From positions 1 to 51,424 of the forward strand of contig NZ_NRRS01000024.1 in the NCBI RefSeq assembly GCF_016583795.1: a stretch of 51,424 nucleotides of DNA, written 5' to 3'. Shown piece after piece: positions 41,853 through 50,110 of the stretch (position 1 is its first letter; every line of letters starts with the position of its first letter). The notes below the pieces were generated by a model. The model was not told where the DNA came from. It made no database searches and saw only the letters and a program-made list of their open reading frames with translations. Source of the stretch: Rhabdochromatium marinum. GTDB lineage: Bacteria > Pseudomonadota > Gammaproteobacteria > Chromatiales > Chromatiaceae. Position numbers and translations under genes: made by a program.

Positions 41853-42752
41853 ATGAACAGTCTCAGTCTGCGCGAACAATTGCTCTCAGCCCTGGGCGGG
41901 GCGGCGGGGATTCTGGCCACAGCGGCACTGGCGCTGTGGCTGTTCCCGGCGCTCGACCCGGCGCTGCCCTGGCTGATCGCCTCCATGGGCTCATCGGCGG
42001 TGCTGCTGTTTGCGGTGCCGCACGGGCCGCTGTCTCAACCCTGGCCGCTGATTGGCGGCCACCTGGTCTCGGCACTGATCGGCGTGGCCTGCGCCCGCTG
42101 GCTGGGCACCGATCTGTGGAGCGCCGCCGCAGCCGCCGGGCTGTCGATTGGCGCCATGCATGTGCTGCGCTGCCTGCACCCGCCAGGTGGCGCCACCGCG
42201 CTGACCGCAGTCATCGGCGGGCCATCAGTCACGACGCTGGGCTTCAGCTTTGTGCTGCTGCCGGTGTTGGTCAATGCCCTCACCCTGCTGGTGCTGGCAG
42301 TGCTGTGGAATGCCCCCTGGTCGTGGCGCCGCTATCCAGCGCGCTGGGCGCGGCGCACGCCACCGCCCGATCCCGACAGCCATCCGGCGCCGCTGGAGTC
42401 GCGCCATCTGGCTGCTGCCTTGCGCAGCATGGATTCCTTCATTGATGTCACCGAAGCCGATCTTCAGCGCATCTATGCCCTGGCCACTGAAGAAGCCCAA
42501 CACGCCCGCAGCGCCGCCCCGCCGATTGTGGTGGGACAGGCCTACAGCAATGCCAGCTTCGGATCGGATTGGGAAGTGCGTCAGGTGCTGAGTCTGGATG
42601 AGACGGGCGATCCGCCCATGACGCAGGTGCGCTTCCGCCGCCTCGCCGGTGCCGGGCGCCGCTGCGAAGGCGAGTGCGATCTGGAGGCCTTTCGGCATTG
42701 GGCGGTACAGGCGGTTGAACGTGACGAGAATTCCTGGCGGCCGGTGACGTAA
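41853..42752 (+). CDS. HPP-family membrane protein
   Basis: This approximately 299-aa protein has an N-terminal HPP domain with four or more membrane helices (ILATAALALWLFPALDPALPWLIASMGSSAVLLFAVP, SALIGVACA, LRCLHPPGGATALTAVIGG, VLLPVLVNALTLLVLAV), where HPPGG is the namesake motif. It is followed by a cytoplasmic tail of about 120 residues without a recognised domain. HPP proteins are linked to nitrite transport in plants and cyanobacteria. Here it directly follows hcp, so a nitrogen-oxide role is possible. ATG 41853 is 17 bp after the hcp stop. An earlier in-frame start inside hcp (41802) also exists. Confidence 0.82.
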   Translation: MNSLSLREQLLSALGGAAGILATAALALWLFPALDPALPWLIASMGSSAVLLFAVPHGPLSQPWPLIGGHLVSALIGVACARWLGTDLWSAAAAAGLSIGAMHVLRCLHPPGGATALTAVIGGPSVTTLGFSFVLLPVLVNALTLLVLAVLWNAPWSWRRYPARWARRTPPPDPDSHPAPLESRHLAAALRSMDSFIDVTEADLQRIYALATEEAQHARSAAPPIVVGQAYSNASFGSDWEVRQVLSLDETGDPPMTQVRFRRLAGAGRRCEGECDLEAFRHWAVQAVERDENSWRPVT

Positions 42753-42777
42753 GACACATAGTGAAAGACCCCCTAAA

Positions 42778-43035
42778 TCAGAGTCCGAAACATTTTCCTT
42801 CCAGAAGTTCAAGCAATTCGGTACGCGATAGACCGTGATGCGCAGCGACACAGTTGAGAATCGACGAGAGGGTGCCAATGCGCAGAGGGTCATGTTTGGG
42901 GATCGTGACATGGTGCTGCCCATCACGATGCGTAGTCAACCGAACATGACTACCTGTTTGCCGTGTTGGCTGGTAATCGAGCCGTTCCAAGCGCTTGATC
43001 AGATCTTGACCGGAAAGGTCGCGCGGCAACCTCAC
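42778..43035 (-). CDS. hicA: HicA-family toxin (mRNA interferase)
   Basis: This 85-aa protein has the HicA double-stranded-RNA-binding-like fold: a basic N-terminus (LIKRLERLDYQPTRQTGSH) with the catalytic His of GSHVRL near residue 30, THRDGQHHVTIPKHDPLRIGTL and a C-terminal helix. HicA cleaves mRNA. The gene overlaps the upstream partner by four bases (ATGA at 43032-43035), the normal antitoxin-first layout of one HicBA subgroup. Next to it is a damaged restriction-modification gene, so this is an accessory patch. Length and key His are intact, so the toxin is probably functional. Confidence 0.87.
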   Translation of the reverse strand: MRLPRDLSGQDLIKRLERLDYQPTRQTGSHVRLTTHRDGQHHVTIPKHDPLRIGTLSSILNCVAAHHGLSRTELLELLEGKCFGL

Positions 43036-43238
43036 GCCGCCATGGCCTCCTCTCTGGTGATATGCAAACGGATTAAGGATGGTTTGTCCGCTGGTTCAAA
43101 GTGACACGAAACCGCATCCCGAACCGACATGCGCAAGGCCGGCAAATCATCCGCTTCTGTGAAAATATCGACATCGACGGCATGCGCCACATAACCCCCT
43201 TCTGGTGATTCTTCGACAATAAAATGAATTTCGCTCAT
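43032..43238 (-). CDS. hicB: HicB-like antitoxin, short form
   Basis: The 68-aa protein starts MSEIHFIVEESPEGGYVAHAVDVDIFTEADDLPALRMSVRDAV, the partial RNase H-like fold typical of the HicB N-terminus. It lacks a C-terminal DNA-binding domain, so it matches the short, single-domain HicB type. It would bind and block HicA, whose gene begins in its last codon. Without a DNA-binding part, self-repression would need another factor. No palindrome is obvious in the 83 bp upstream. Confidence 0.8.
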   Translation of the reverse strand: MSEIHFIVEESPEGGYVAHAVDVDIFTEADDLPALRMSVRDAVSCHFEPADKPSLIRLHITREEAMAA

Positions 43239-43321
43239 GAATATTGATCCAAGCTTACAGTTTTATTTGTCAAGAGGAACATTAATATCCTTTGCGTTGA
43301 TTGGCAATAAATATTGCTGGA

Positions 43322-43738
43322 TCAGATCGCTGCCTCCAATAAGGCGATTTCATCTTCGCTCAGGTCAAACAGCTGATAAATAATGCGGTCGATTTGGGCT
43401 TCAGCAGCGGCGATGTCAGCGCTCAGGCGCTGGATGGCCTGGCGGTCGCGGGTGATCCAGTCTTCCCAATCCCAGCGCTCGGCGAGTGGAATGTCCTGCT
43501 TGAAGGCTTTGTTCACCTCGGCGCGGAAGGCGGCGAAGTCGGGCAGTGTCCACCATTGCTGAAGTTTGGTGGTCAGTTTGGGTTCGCGCTTGGGTGGGCA
43601 GAGGTCGGGAATGCGGCGGATGAGGGCGTTTTGCAGACGTGCACGCTTTTCGGCCGATTCGGTTGCTCGGTTGCTCTCTTGTTCCAGCGCAGTCCGAATT
43701 TCAGTTGACCATGCCGGAATTGGCAAAGTTTCGACATA
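43322..43738 (-). pseudogene. C-terminal part of the interrupted type IIG restriction-modification protein
   Basis: This 138-codon segment continues the same reading frame directly after an in-frame TAA (43739-43741): the residues after the stop read YVETLPIPAWSTEIRTALEQ, and ...LRV-[stop]-YVETLPIP is how related enzymes join the methylase to the target-recognition end. CAA (Gln) to TAA by one C-to-T change is the simplest explanation. A TTG at 43724-43726 could restart translation but has no good ribosome-binding site. It ends as a Leu/Ile-rich helix (IYQLFDLSEDEIALLEAAI). Without read-through or suppression, the full enzyme would lack this tail. Confidence 0.7.
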
Positions 43739-46522
43739 TTAAACCCGCAGCTCATGGTAGCCGCCTCGAACGGGCGGACTCATTGAGGATAGAATGAACC
43801 AAAGAACCCGGCTGTTCAGCAGTGCCAGTAAGCTCTTATCAGCCGTGGGAATCAGATAGGATTTGTCGTTCGAGAACGCGCCACAGGGTTCAAACAGAAA
43901 ATTGCGCTCCGCGTTGAAATGTGGATAGCTGATCTTTGGTGCCGCAAAATGCGGCGCATAGGCTTCCTGCGCCTGCTGCAACTCAAACCATGCCTGTTTG
44001 GTGGCGCGCTTTTCCAGTGACTCTCGAAAAAGCAGCAGCCAGTCGCGGATGGCGGGATAGTCGTCGATGTTGATTTTATTCTTCGGAATGTAGATTAACC
44101 ACAGCCCGCGCGGCTCGGCCCGCCAGCGTTTCAAGTCCTTGCCTTCCAAAAAAGGCTTTAGCAACGCCGCCGAACGCGGATCCTCGGCGCACAGCCGCTC
44201 CTTGGTCGGGGTGTCGATCACGAAGGCTTTGTTCAGCCCGGATACAACCCCACGCAGCGGCGCGCCATAGACCTCCTTGAGCGTCTTGCGCCCGGCGCGG
44301 ATTTTCTCGCGCAGCGCACGCAGGGCCGGGTTTTCCAGCTCCCAGGAGCCAGACCCCAGAGCGGCCTGTGGATAGGGGCCGGCGGCGGCTTCCCAGGTGG
44401 CGAGAAAATTGGTGTCCGGCAGCGCCTCCAGCTTCCAGAAGCGCAGGGCGTGATCCGCTGGCGGCGCGCCCTTTTTCATGGTCACAATGGCGGGATAGGT
44501 GGTCACGCCCGCGAACACTTGCAGATCGCCGAAATCGACCACGCTCTCAAGGGTCGCTTCACGCAACAGATAGTCACGCAATGGCTGGCCGGAGCCGGTC
44601 TTAAAGAAGGTGTTGGAGGAAATAAAGCCCAGCCGCCCGCCCGCTTTGAGCAATTTCAGCCCGCGTTCGTAGAAATAGCAGTAGAGATCGGCGCGGTCGG
44701 AGACCACCTGATAGTGCTGTTCCAGATAGGGCTTGAGCACTTTGAGAAATTCCATGCGCACATAGGGCGGATTGCCCAGCACAATGTCGAAGCCACCCTC
44801 GACCATCACCTGGGGAAAGGCCGCCACCCAGTCGAAACCCCGCCCCAGGTAAGCCCAGCGATCTGCATCAATCAGGCTGTCGCCGACGCGGAGAGTGCCA
44901 TCCAGACTGTCAAGCAGCTTGCCCTGCCGCGCGGTCTTGAGCCACAAGGAGAGCTTGGCAATCTCGATGCTCTCGCTATTCACATCCACGCCAAACAGAT
45001 TGTTGGTCAAAATCTCGCTGTCCGGATCGAGGAGATCGTCGGTATAACCGTCTTGACCGCGCAGCTCGGCAATTTTGCGGTTGACGCGCAGCAGCTCGGT
45101 TTTCATGAACTCCAAGGCCATGATCAGGAACACGCCCGAACCACAGGCCGGATCGACAATGCGCAGGGTTTTCAGGCGCGCGCGGTAGGCCTCCCAAGCC
45201 TCTCGCTCAGCGGTTTTGCGCCGCCAGGGGATGGCGCTGTAGTCGGACAGATCGGCCCCGGCTTTGGCATGATCGCGCACGATGGCGGCAAAGATCTCCA
45301 GCAAATGCGCACCCAGGGTCTGGGCAACGATAAAGCGCGCAATCAGATCGGGCGTGTAGACCACTCCATCGCGCTTGCGCCGACCACTGGTGCCGCTGGC
45401 CTTGGCCGGTTCCGGGGCGGACTGCACCGGCGCCTCGCCGCGCGCTTGGGCTTGCAGGCGTTCCACATCAGCAATCGACTGCTCGAAAATATGCCCAAGC
45501 ACCGTGACCGAGACCTCGGAGGCAAAGTCGTAGTCGCCAAGCCGCTTGAATTGCTCGCACAGCGCATCAGGCAGGCTCAGTGCGTCGATGCGTGGATCAG
45601 ATGCGAACAGTCCGCCGTTGTAGGCAGGAATGTTCAGCGCCGCGCTGCCCTGGTCAATGGCACGAAACAGCCCGGTGAAGTTCTCCCACACCGGGCGCGG
45701 ATTGTAGGGATCGCGTTGGCTCCAGGCGCTGTTGAGGCTGTCGTGCGGCAACAGGTTGGTGTCCTCGGCAAAGGCGATGAACAGCACCCGGTCGAGAATG
45801 GTTTGTGCCACGGCAATGGCTGCCAGCGCATCAATGCCGCTGTCAGCCGCGCGCACCGCGTTGATCAGCTCCAGCCGCAGGGTCTTGTAGTCCTGATAGA
45901 GGCTGTCGGTAATGTCGCGATCTTCCTGCCGACTGGCGGCGAGCAGCGCCAGCGTGCGCCCGCCAAGCAGATTCTTGGCGCCGAGCAGTAACCGAAAACG
46001 GGCGTATTCCTCGGGTTCGGTCAGGTGTTCGAGCCAGAAGACCTCATAGGCGGCGGTGCCCTCGCCAAAGCCATAGAGGCGCAGCTCGACCATGTTAGAT
46101 ACCAGTACCCATTTCACACCGCGTGCGTGCATGGCATATTCCCACGCCTGCTGCACCGGGCTTTTGTGCCGCCCTGGCATGATGGCGTCGAGATCGCGGG
46201 TGGTGGCGCCTTTCAGCTCGAACGGGGCGAGAATCTCCGGACGCTCGCCGCCAAAATGCCCGAGCGCGAGATCGACGCGCCCGTGCAGAATGCTGTGCTC
46301 AGCCGACAGGCTGTAGGCCGCGCCACTGGCCGGCCCGCGATAGCCCAGCACGCCCTCGACAATGCGGGAGGTAAACTGACTGTGCAGCGCGGTTTCCTTT
46401 AGCGAGCGAATGCGCCCGTCGCGAATCATCCCGGCCCAGGCGCTCAGAATCTCCAGGTGCTCGGGCGGAATGGCTTGAAGGTCGAGATGGCGGGCGAGGG
46501 TCTTGGGATTGAATAAATGCAG
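43739..46522 (-). CDS. Type IIG restriction endonuclease-methyltransferase, interrupted by in-frame TAA
   Basis: The 927-codon main part starts with a nuclease-like region (IVEGVLGY, HSILHGRVDLALGHFGGERPEILAPFELKG, resembling a D...ExK site), then a linker, a gamma-class adenine methyltransferase (DPACGSGVFLIMALEF and the catalytic NPPY in IVLGNPPYVRMEF), and a target-recognition region. It belongs with Eco57I-like fusion enzymes that cut and methylate DNA. The ATG at 46429 is preceded in frame by LHLFNPKTLARHLDLQAIPPEH, typical of the family N-terminus, so the start is probably CTG at 46520-46522, with GAGG eight bases upstream. TAA at 43739 removes the last 138 residues. HicAB lies downstream. 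Confidence 0.82.
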   Translation of the reverse strand: MHLFNPKTLARHLDLQAIPPEHLEILSAWAGMIRDGRIRSLKETALHSQFTSRIVEGVLGYRGPASGAAYSLSAEHSILHGRVDLALGHFGGERPEILAPFELKGATTRDLDAIMPGRHKSPVQQAWEYAMHARGVKWVLVSNMVELRLYGFGEGTAAYEVFWLEHLTEPEEYARFRLLLGAKNLLGGRTLALLAASRQEDRDITDSLYQDYKTLRLELINAVRAADSGIDALAAIAVAQTILDRVLFIAFAEDTNLLPHDSLNSAWSQRDPYNPRPVWENFTGLFRAIDQGSAALNIPAYNGGLFASDPRIDALSLPDALCEQFKRLGDYDFASEVSVTVLGHIFEQSIADVERLQAQARGEAPVQSAPEPAKASGTSGRRKRDGVVYTPDLIARFIVAQTLGAHLLEIFAAIVRDHAKAGADLSDYSAIPWRRKTAEREAWEAYRARLKTLRIVDPACGSGVFLIMALEFMKTELLRVNRKIAELRGQDGYTDDLLDPDSEILTNNLFGVDVNSESIEIAKLSLWLKTARQGKLLDSLDGTLRVGDSLIDADRWAYLGRGFDWVAAFPQVMVEGGFDIVLGNPPYVRMEFLKVLKPYLEQHYQVVSDRADLYCYFYERGLKLLKAGGRLGFISSNTFFKTGSGQPLRDYLLREATLESVVDFGDLQVFAGVTTYPAIVTMKKGAPPADHALRFWKLEALPDTNFLATWEAAAGPYPQAALGSGSWELENPALRALREKIRAGRKTLKEVYGAPLRGVVSGLNKAFVIDTPTKERLCAEDPRSAALLKPFLEGKDLKRWRAEPRGLWLIYIPKNKINIDDYPAIRDWLLLFRESLEKRATKQAWFELQQAQEAYAPHFAAPKISYPHFNAERNFLFEPCGAFSNDKSYLIPTADKSLLALLNSRVLWFILSSMSPPVRGGYHELRV

Positions 46523-46602
46523 GGGTTATTCCTCACAACGTGCCAAACTCAATGTTCGTTTGGCTGAGCAAGCCCGCAATTGACAACCTGGTACTGCAAT
46601 CA

Positions 46603-47061
46603 TTATGGGCAGGGTTTGGAGAAAATATTGCCCGTGAAGACCTCTGCATCCATGCCACCAAGAACCGAGCCATTGCCGTTGGAGACGCCATGAACCAAGG
46701 CATCACCGTTTGCATCCAGTGTGGCAAGCAGCGAATTGTGCGACACATAGGGAGGTTCACCCGGAAGAGTGACGACCCAATCGAGCAGCATGTCATATTG
46801 GCCATCTTGGAAGACAACCACTCCCTTGACCGGCCCGCTATTAAGAAGCATTCCATTGACCAGAGTTCCAGTGCCGACCAGGCTAAAGCGACCATTATTG
46901 ATGCGGCTGACTGCAAAGCGCGCTTCCCCTTGAACACCGCCAAACAAGCTAAGATCGAGATCCCAGCACCGATCACCGATATAGTTTTCCGCCGTTGCCG
47001 TACCAGCCCCCAGAATAAACAAAGTCAACACGAAAACGAATGCTTTAAATGCCTTGTTCAT
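46603..47061 (-). CDS. Exported protein of unknown function
   Basis: This 152-aa protein has a strong signal peptide (MNKAFKAFVFVLTLFILGAGTATAEN, cleavage after ATA). The mature beta-rich part has two cysteines (RCWDLDLSLFGG and SKPCP at the end) that could form a disulfide. No domain is recognised. A Gly/Asn-rich, repeat-like middle (TGTLVNGMLLNSGPV, GNGSVLGGMDAEVF) suggests a lipocalin- or avidin-like fold, but this is only a visual impression. It is upstream of the restriction-modification gene and lies apart from other operons. Confidence 0.72.
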   Translation of the reverse strand: MNKAFKAFVFVLTLFILGAGTATAENYIGDRCWDLDLSLFGGVQGEARFAVSRINNGRFSLVGTGTLVNGMLLNSGPVKGVVVFQDGQYDMLLDWVVTLPGEPPYVSHNSLLATLDANGDALVHGVSNGNGSVLGGMDAEVFTGNIFSKPCP

Positions 47062-47244
47062 TTTTCTCTGCCCTCATCTCGCTTAAGAAGTTATCGCATA
47101 GCATAAGGTTTGCTAAGGTGTGCCTCAAGCGACGCAGCGACCAAGACCGGCAAATATTAATGCCTGCACCGCTGAGATTCAGGATAATAGCGCCCATTGG
47201 CCTCTGGAGCCCAGACAAGCCGTCAGTAAGTAACGAGGTGCTAT
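47062..47244. other. Divergent promoter region
   Basis: The 183 bp lie between two divergent genes, the exported 152-aa protein and a 61-aa small protein, so promoters for both are expected. No specific operator, RNA gene or repeat was recognised. Confidence 0.4.
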
Positions 47245-47430
47245 ATGAAGAACAATGACCTGGAAGACTACATCATCAACCTGGCCGAGTTGGTCGGCTT
47301 CGACCTGGAAGCCGGTACCTGGAGCAATGAACCGACGCAATTACAACAGAGCGTACCAGGGCTGCCCATCGCTCTGTCGCGTTTGTTTCTGGCTTTGCGC
47401 TGCGCGAACCCGCAAGACAGTGGACGCTGA
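47245..47430 (+). CDS. Possible small protein of unknown function
   Basis: This 61-aa frame (MKNNDLEDYIINLAELVGFD...) starts at ATG 47245 with ACGAGG eight bases upstream, a good ribosome-binding site. The first half is acidic and helical; the second half is short and hydrophobic (LPIALSRLFLALRC). I do not recognise it, and an overlapping frame is also open, so coding is not certain. It lies 119 bp upstream of suhB and could be the first gene of that transcript. Confidence 0.45.
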   Translation: MKNNDLEDYIINLAELVGFDLEAGTWSNEPTQLQQSVPGLPIALSRLFLALRCANPQDSGR

Positions 47431-47492
47431 GTTCCCTGGCCAGAACGGCGCGTCACCCGCCGACATGAAAAGGGTTTACGGCAAGCCGCATG

Positions 47493-47513
47493 CTGTAGCT
47501 GCACATGCTACAG
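47493..47513. repeat. Perfect 7-bp stem-loop upstream of suhB
   Basis: CTGTAGC (47493-47499) and GCTACAG (47507-47513) pair completely around seven bases, 36 bases before the suhB start. It could be a terminator for the small gene upstream or a leader element. No T-run follows. Confidence 0.4.
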
Positions 47514-47549
47514 GTGCAAGGCCATGCCTTCTTGGGGTATGGTGAGCGG

Positions 47550-48347
47550 ATGGACCCCATGCTCAATATCGCCATTCGCGCCGCCCGCAGTGCCGCGCGC
47601 ATTATCATGCGTTCCTTTTACCGTCGCGACGAGTTGACGGTCACGGCCAAGGATCGCAACGACTTTGTCAGCGAAGTGGATCGTGCCGCCGAGGCGGCCA
47701 TTATCCAGGAGATTCGCGGCAAGTTTCCCCATCACGCCATCCTCGCCGAGGAAAGCGGCCAGCATGCCGGCAATGAGTTCGAGTGGATTATCGACCCACT
47801 TGACGGCACCACCAATTACCTGCACGGCTTTCCGCAATTTGCCATTTCCATCGGCTTGCGCCAGCGCGGGCTAATGCAACAAGCCGTGGTCTATGATCCG
47901 CTGCGCGAGGAACTCTTCACCGCCAGTCGCGGCGGCGGCGCGCTGCTTAACGACCAGCGGCTGCGGGTTAGTTCGCGGCGCGATCTGCGCGGCGCCCTGC
48001 TCGGCACCGGCATTCCGTTTCGCGATTACAGCCAGATGGATCTGTTTCTGGAGACGCTGCGCGTGCTGGTGCCGGATACGGCCGGCGTGCGCCGCCCCGG
48101 ATCAGCGGCGCTGGATTTTGCCTATGTCGCCGCCGGGCGCTTGGATGGTTTCTGGGAGTTTGGGCTGTCGCCCTGGGACTTCGCCGCCGGTGCGCTCCTG
48201 GTGCTGGAGGCTGGCGGCACCGTGACGGATATGGACGGTGGGGATGGTTTTTTTGACACCGGCAATGTGGTCGCAGGCAATCTGCGGGTGCATCAGGGAA
48301 TGCTGGAACGCCTCAAGCCCTTGCTGGCCGGACGGCGGGGGGCTTGA
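47550..48347 (+). CDS. suhB: Inositol-1-monophosphatase (SuhB)
   Basis: This 265-aa lithium-sensitive phosphatase hydrolyses inositol phosphates and, in E. coli, also joins the rRNA antitermination complex. The start MDPMLNIAIRAARSAA is the SuhB signature. The metal-site motifs are intact: AEESGQHAGNEFEWIIDPLDGTTNYLHGFP (the DPXDGT site) and WDFAAGALLVLEAGG near the C-terminus. ATG 47550 has GGTGAG immediately upstream, so I choose it over a longer in-frame start (47505). Its stop codon overlaps the korA start (TGATG), so the three genes suhB, korA and korB are likely one operon. Confidence 0.95.
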   Translation: MDPMLNIAIRAARSAARIIMRSFYRRDELTVTAKDRNDFVSEVDRAAEAAIIQEIRGKFPHHAILAEESGQHAGNEFEWIIDPLDGTTNYLHGFPQFAISIGLRQRGLMQQAVVYDPLREELFTASRGGGALLNDQRLRVSSRRDLRGALLGTGIPFRDYSQMDLFLETLRVLVPDTAGVRRPGSAALDFAYVAAGRLDGFWEFGLSPWDFAAGALLVLEAGGTVTDMDGGDGFFDTGNVVAGNLRVHQGMLERLKPLLAGRRGA

Positions 48348-50110
48348 TGTCTGAGGCAATGTCGATGTCCTGTGCCATCACCGGCTCAGGCGGCAGTGGC
48401 GCAGTGACAGCCGGTTCCATGATCCTGGAAGCAGCGGCTCGCGCCGGCCATTATGGACTCATGACACGCTCCGCCGGTCCGCAGATTCGCGGTGGCGAGT
48501 CGGCCGCCATGCTACGCTTCGGGCCCCAGCAGATCACCTGCATGGGAGACAGCTTTGGCATCCTGGCCGCGCTGGACTGGGGCAACTTCAGTCGCTTTGC
48601 CGGGGAGATTCCACTTACCCCTGCGACCCTGATTCTGGCCGATCCCGATGCCGGCCAGGCACCCGCTGAGCTGGAACCCTATCGTCCGCAAATCCACTGG
48701 ATTCAGCTACGCGAGCTGGCCGCCAGCCGCGCGGGCGGGCGCTTCAATATGGTGGCGGTTGGTGCCATCGCCGCTGCGGCGCAGCTGCCACTGGCAGCGG
48801 TATTGGAAGCCGCCACGGCCACACTGAGCCGCAAGGGCGCCGAAGTCGTCGCTGCCGCACACGAGTGCATCCGCATGGGCTATCAGCCGCCCTCCGCCGC
48901 CGGCGCACAAGTCGACGGGCTGGCGACCACCACGAGCGCCCCAGACACTTCAGTAGCCGCAGCCCCGCCGCAGCGCTGGAACATCAGCGGTAATGAAGCC
49001 GCCGGCCTGGGCGGCCTGCGCGGTGGCGTGCGCTTTGTCGCCGCCTACCCCATCACACCGGCTACGGAAATTCTTGAGTGGCTGGCGCCGCGTATCACGC
49101 GTCTGGGGGGCAGCCTGTTGCAAGCCGAGGATGAGCTGGCCTCGATCAACATGATCATTGGCAGTTCCTTCGGTGGCGTGCCGTCCATGACGGCGACCTC
49201 CGGACCCGGGCTGAGCCTGATGATGGAAGGACTGGGTTTGGCGGTGGCCAGCGAAACTCCGGTGGTGGTGGTCAATGTGATGCGCGGCGGACCCAGTACC
49301 GGCATCCCGACCAAGTCCGAGCAGTCGGATCTGAACATCGCGCTCTACGGTTTGCATGGTGATGCCCCGCATTTGGTGCTGGCCGCCCTGGATATTGCTG
49401 ACTGTGTGTTAACGTTGCACTGGGCGACACAACTGGCAGAACAGTTGCAAAGCGTCGCCATTGTGCTTTCGGATCAGTTGCTGGGGCAATCGCGCGCCAT
49501 TATCGATCCGCCCGACACGCCAGAGTTCAACCTTGGCCGGCGTCTGGCAACGCCACCTGAGGCTGGTCAGGAGTATCAACGCTATCAGCTCACGGCCGAG
49601 GGTCTGTCGCCAATGAGCCGGCCGGGACAGCCGGGACTCAGCTATACTGCCGATGGGCTGGAGCATAACCAGGCCGGCACCCCGTCAAGTCTTGCCGACG
49701 ACCACGCCACGCAACTTGCCAAACGCCGCGACAAGCTGACCGGTTTCGCCCCCGGTCCGCTGTGGGCCGAGATCACCGGCAGCGGCGAGCTGTGTCTGCT
49801 GACCTGGGGGTCCAGTCATGGCGCCGTGCTGGAAGCTGCCGAACACCTGACGGCCCAGGGGCGCCCTACGCGTGTCATCGGCTTACGCCTGATCGCGCCC
49901 CTGCAAAGCCAGGCTCTGCGCGCCGCGCTGGCTGGCACCCAGGTCTGGGTGGTGGAGCTGAATCAGGACGGGCAGCTGTACCACTACCTGCGCGCGGCGG
50001 CCGTGCTGCCAGAGGGCACCAAGGCCTTGGCCCGCCCCGGCCCACTGCCCTTGCGCCCGGCGGAAATTATCCGCGCCATTACGCAGGAGTCAGCCCATGA
50101 CCAGTGTTAG
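48347..50110 (+). CDS. korA: 2-oxoacid:ferredoxin oxidoreductase, fused gamma-alpha subunit
   Basis: This 587-aa subunit carries the gamma domain at its N-terminus (about 1-190, SCAITGSGGSGAVTAGSMILEAAARAGHYGL, RSAGPQIRGGESAAMLRF) and the pyrimidine-binding alpha domain after it (about 215-400, YPITPATEILEWL, AEDELASINMIIGSSFGG, TATSGPGLSLMMEG, GPSTGIPTKSEQSDL). This is the fused architecture of 2-oxoglutarate (KorA-type) enzymes, which make succinyl-CoA and reduced ferredoxin from 2-oxoglutarate and CoA. The ATG overlaps the suhB stop, and the gene overlaps korB by 14 bases. 2-oxoglutarate as substrate is inferred from the family. Other 2-oxoacids are possible. Confidence 0.9.
   Translation: MSEAMSMSCAITGSGGSGAVTAGSMILEAAARAGHYGLMTRSAGPQIRGGESAAMLRFGPQQITCMGDSFGILAALDWGNFSRFAGEIPLTPATLILADPDAGQAPAELEPYRPQIHWIQLRELAASRAGGRFNMVAVGAIAAAAQLPLAAVLEAATATLSRKGAEVVAAAHECIRMGYQPPSAAGAQVDGLATTTSAPDTSVAAAPPQRWNISGNEAAGLGGLRGGVRFVAAYPITPATEILEWLAPRITRLGGSLLQAEDELASINMIIGSSFGGVPSMTATSGPGLSLMMEGLGLAVASETPVVVVNVMRGGPSTGIPTKSEQSDLNIALYGLHGDAPHLVLAALDIADCVLTLHWATQLAEQLQSVAIVLSDQLLGQSRAIIDPPDTPEFNLGRRLATPPEAGQEYQRYQLTAEGLSPMSRPGQPGLSYTADGLEHNQAGTPSSLADDHATQLAKRRDKLTGFAPGPLWAEITGSGELCLLTWGSSHGAVLEAAEHLTAQGRPTRVIGLRLIAPLQSQALRAALAGTQVWVVELNQDGQLYHYLRAAAVLPEGTKALARPGPLPLRPAEIIRAITQESAHDQC

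Noticed and set aside
44450-45991. 513-codon open frame on the plus strand, opposite the type IIG gene
   Set aside because: Antisense to the methyltransferase and linker regions. Its composition is that of a shadow frame, with no motif or ribosome-binding site of note.
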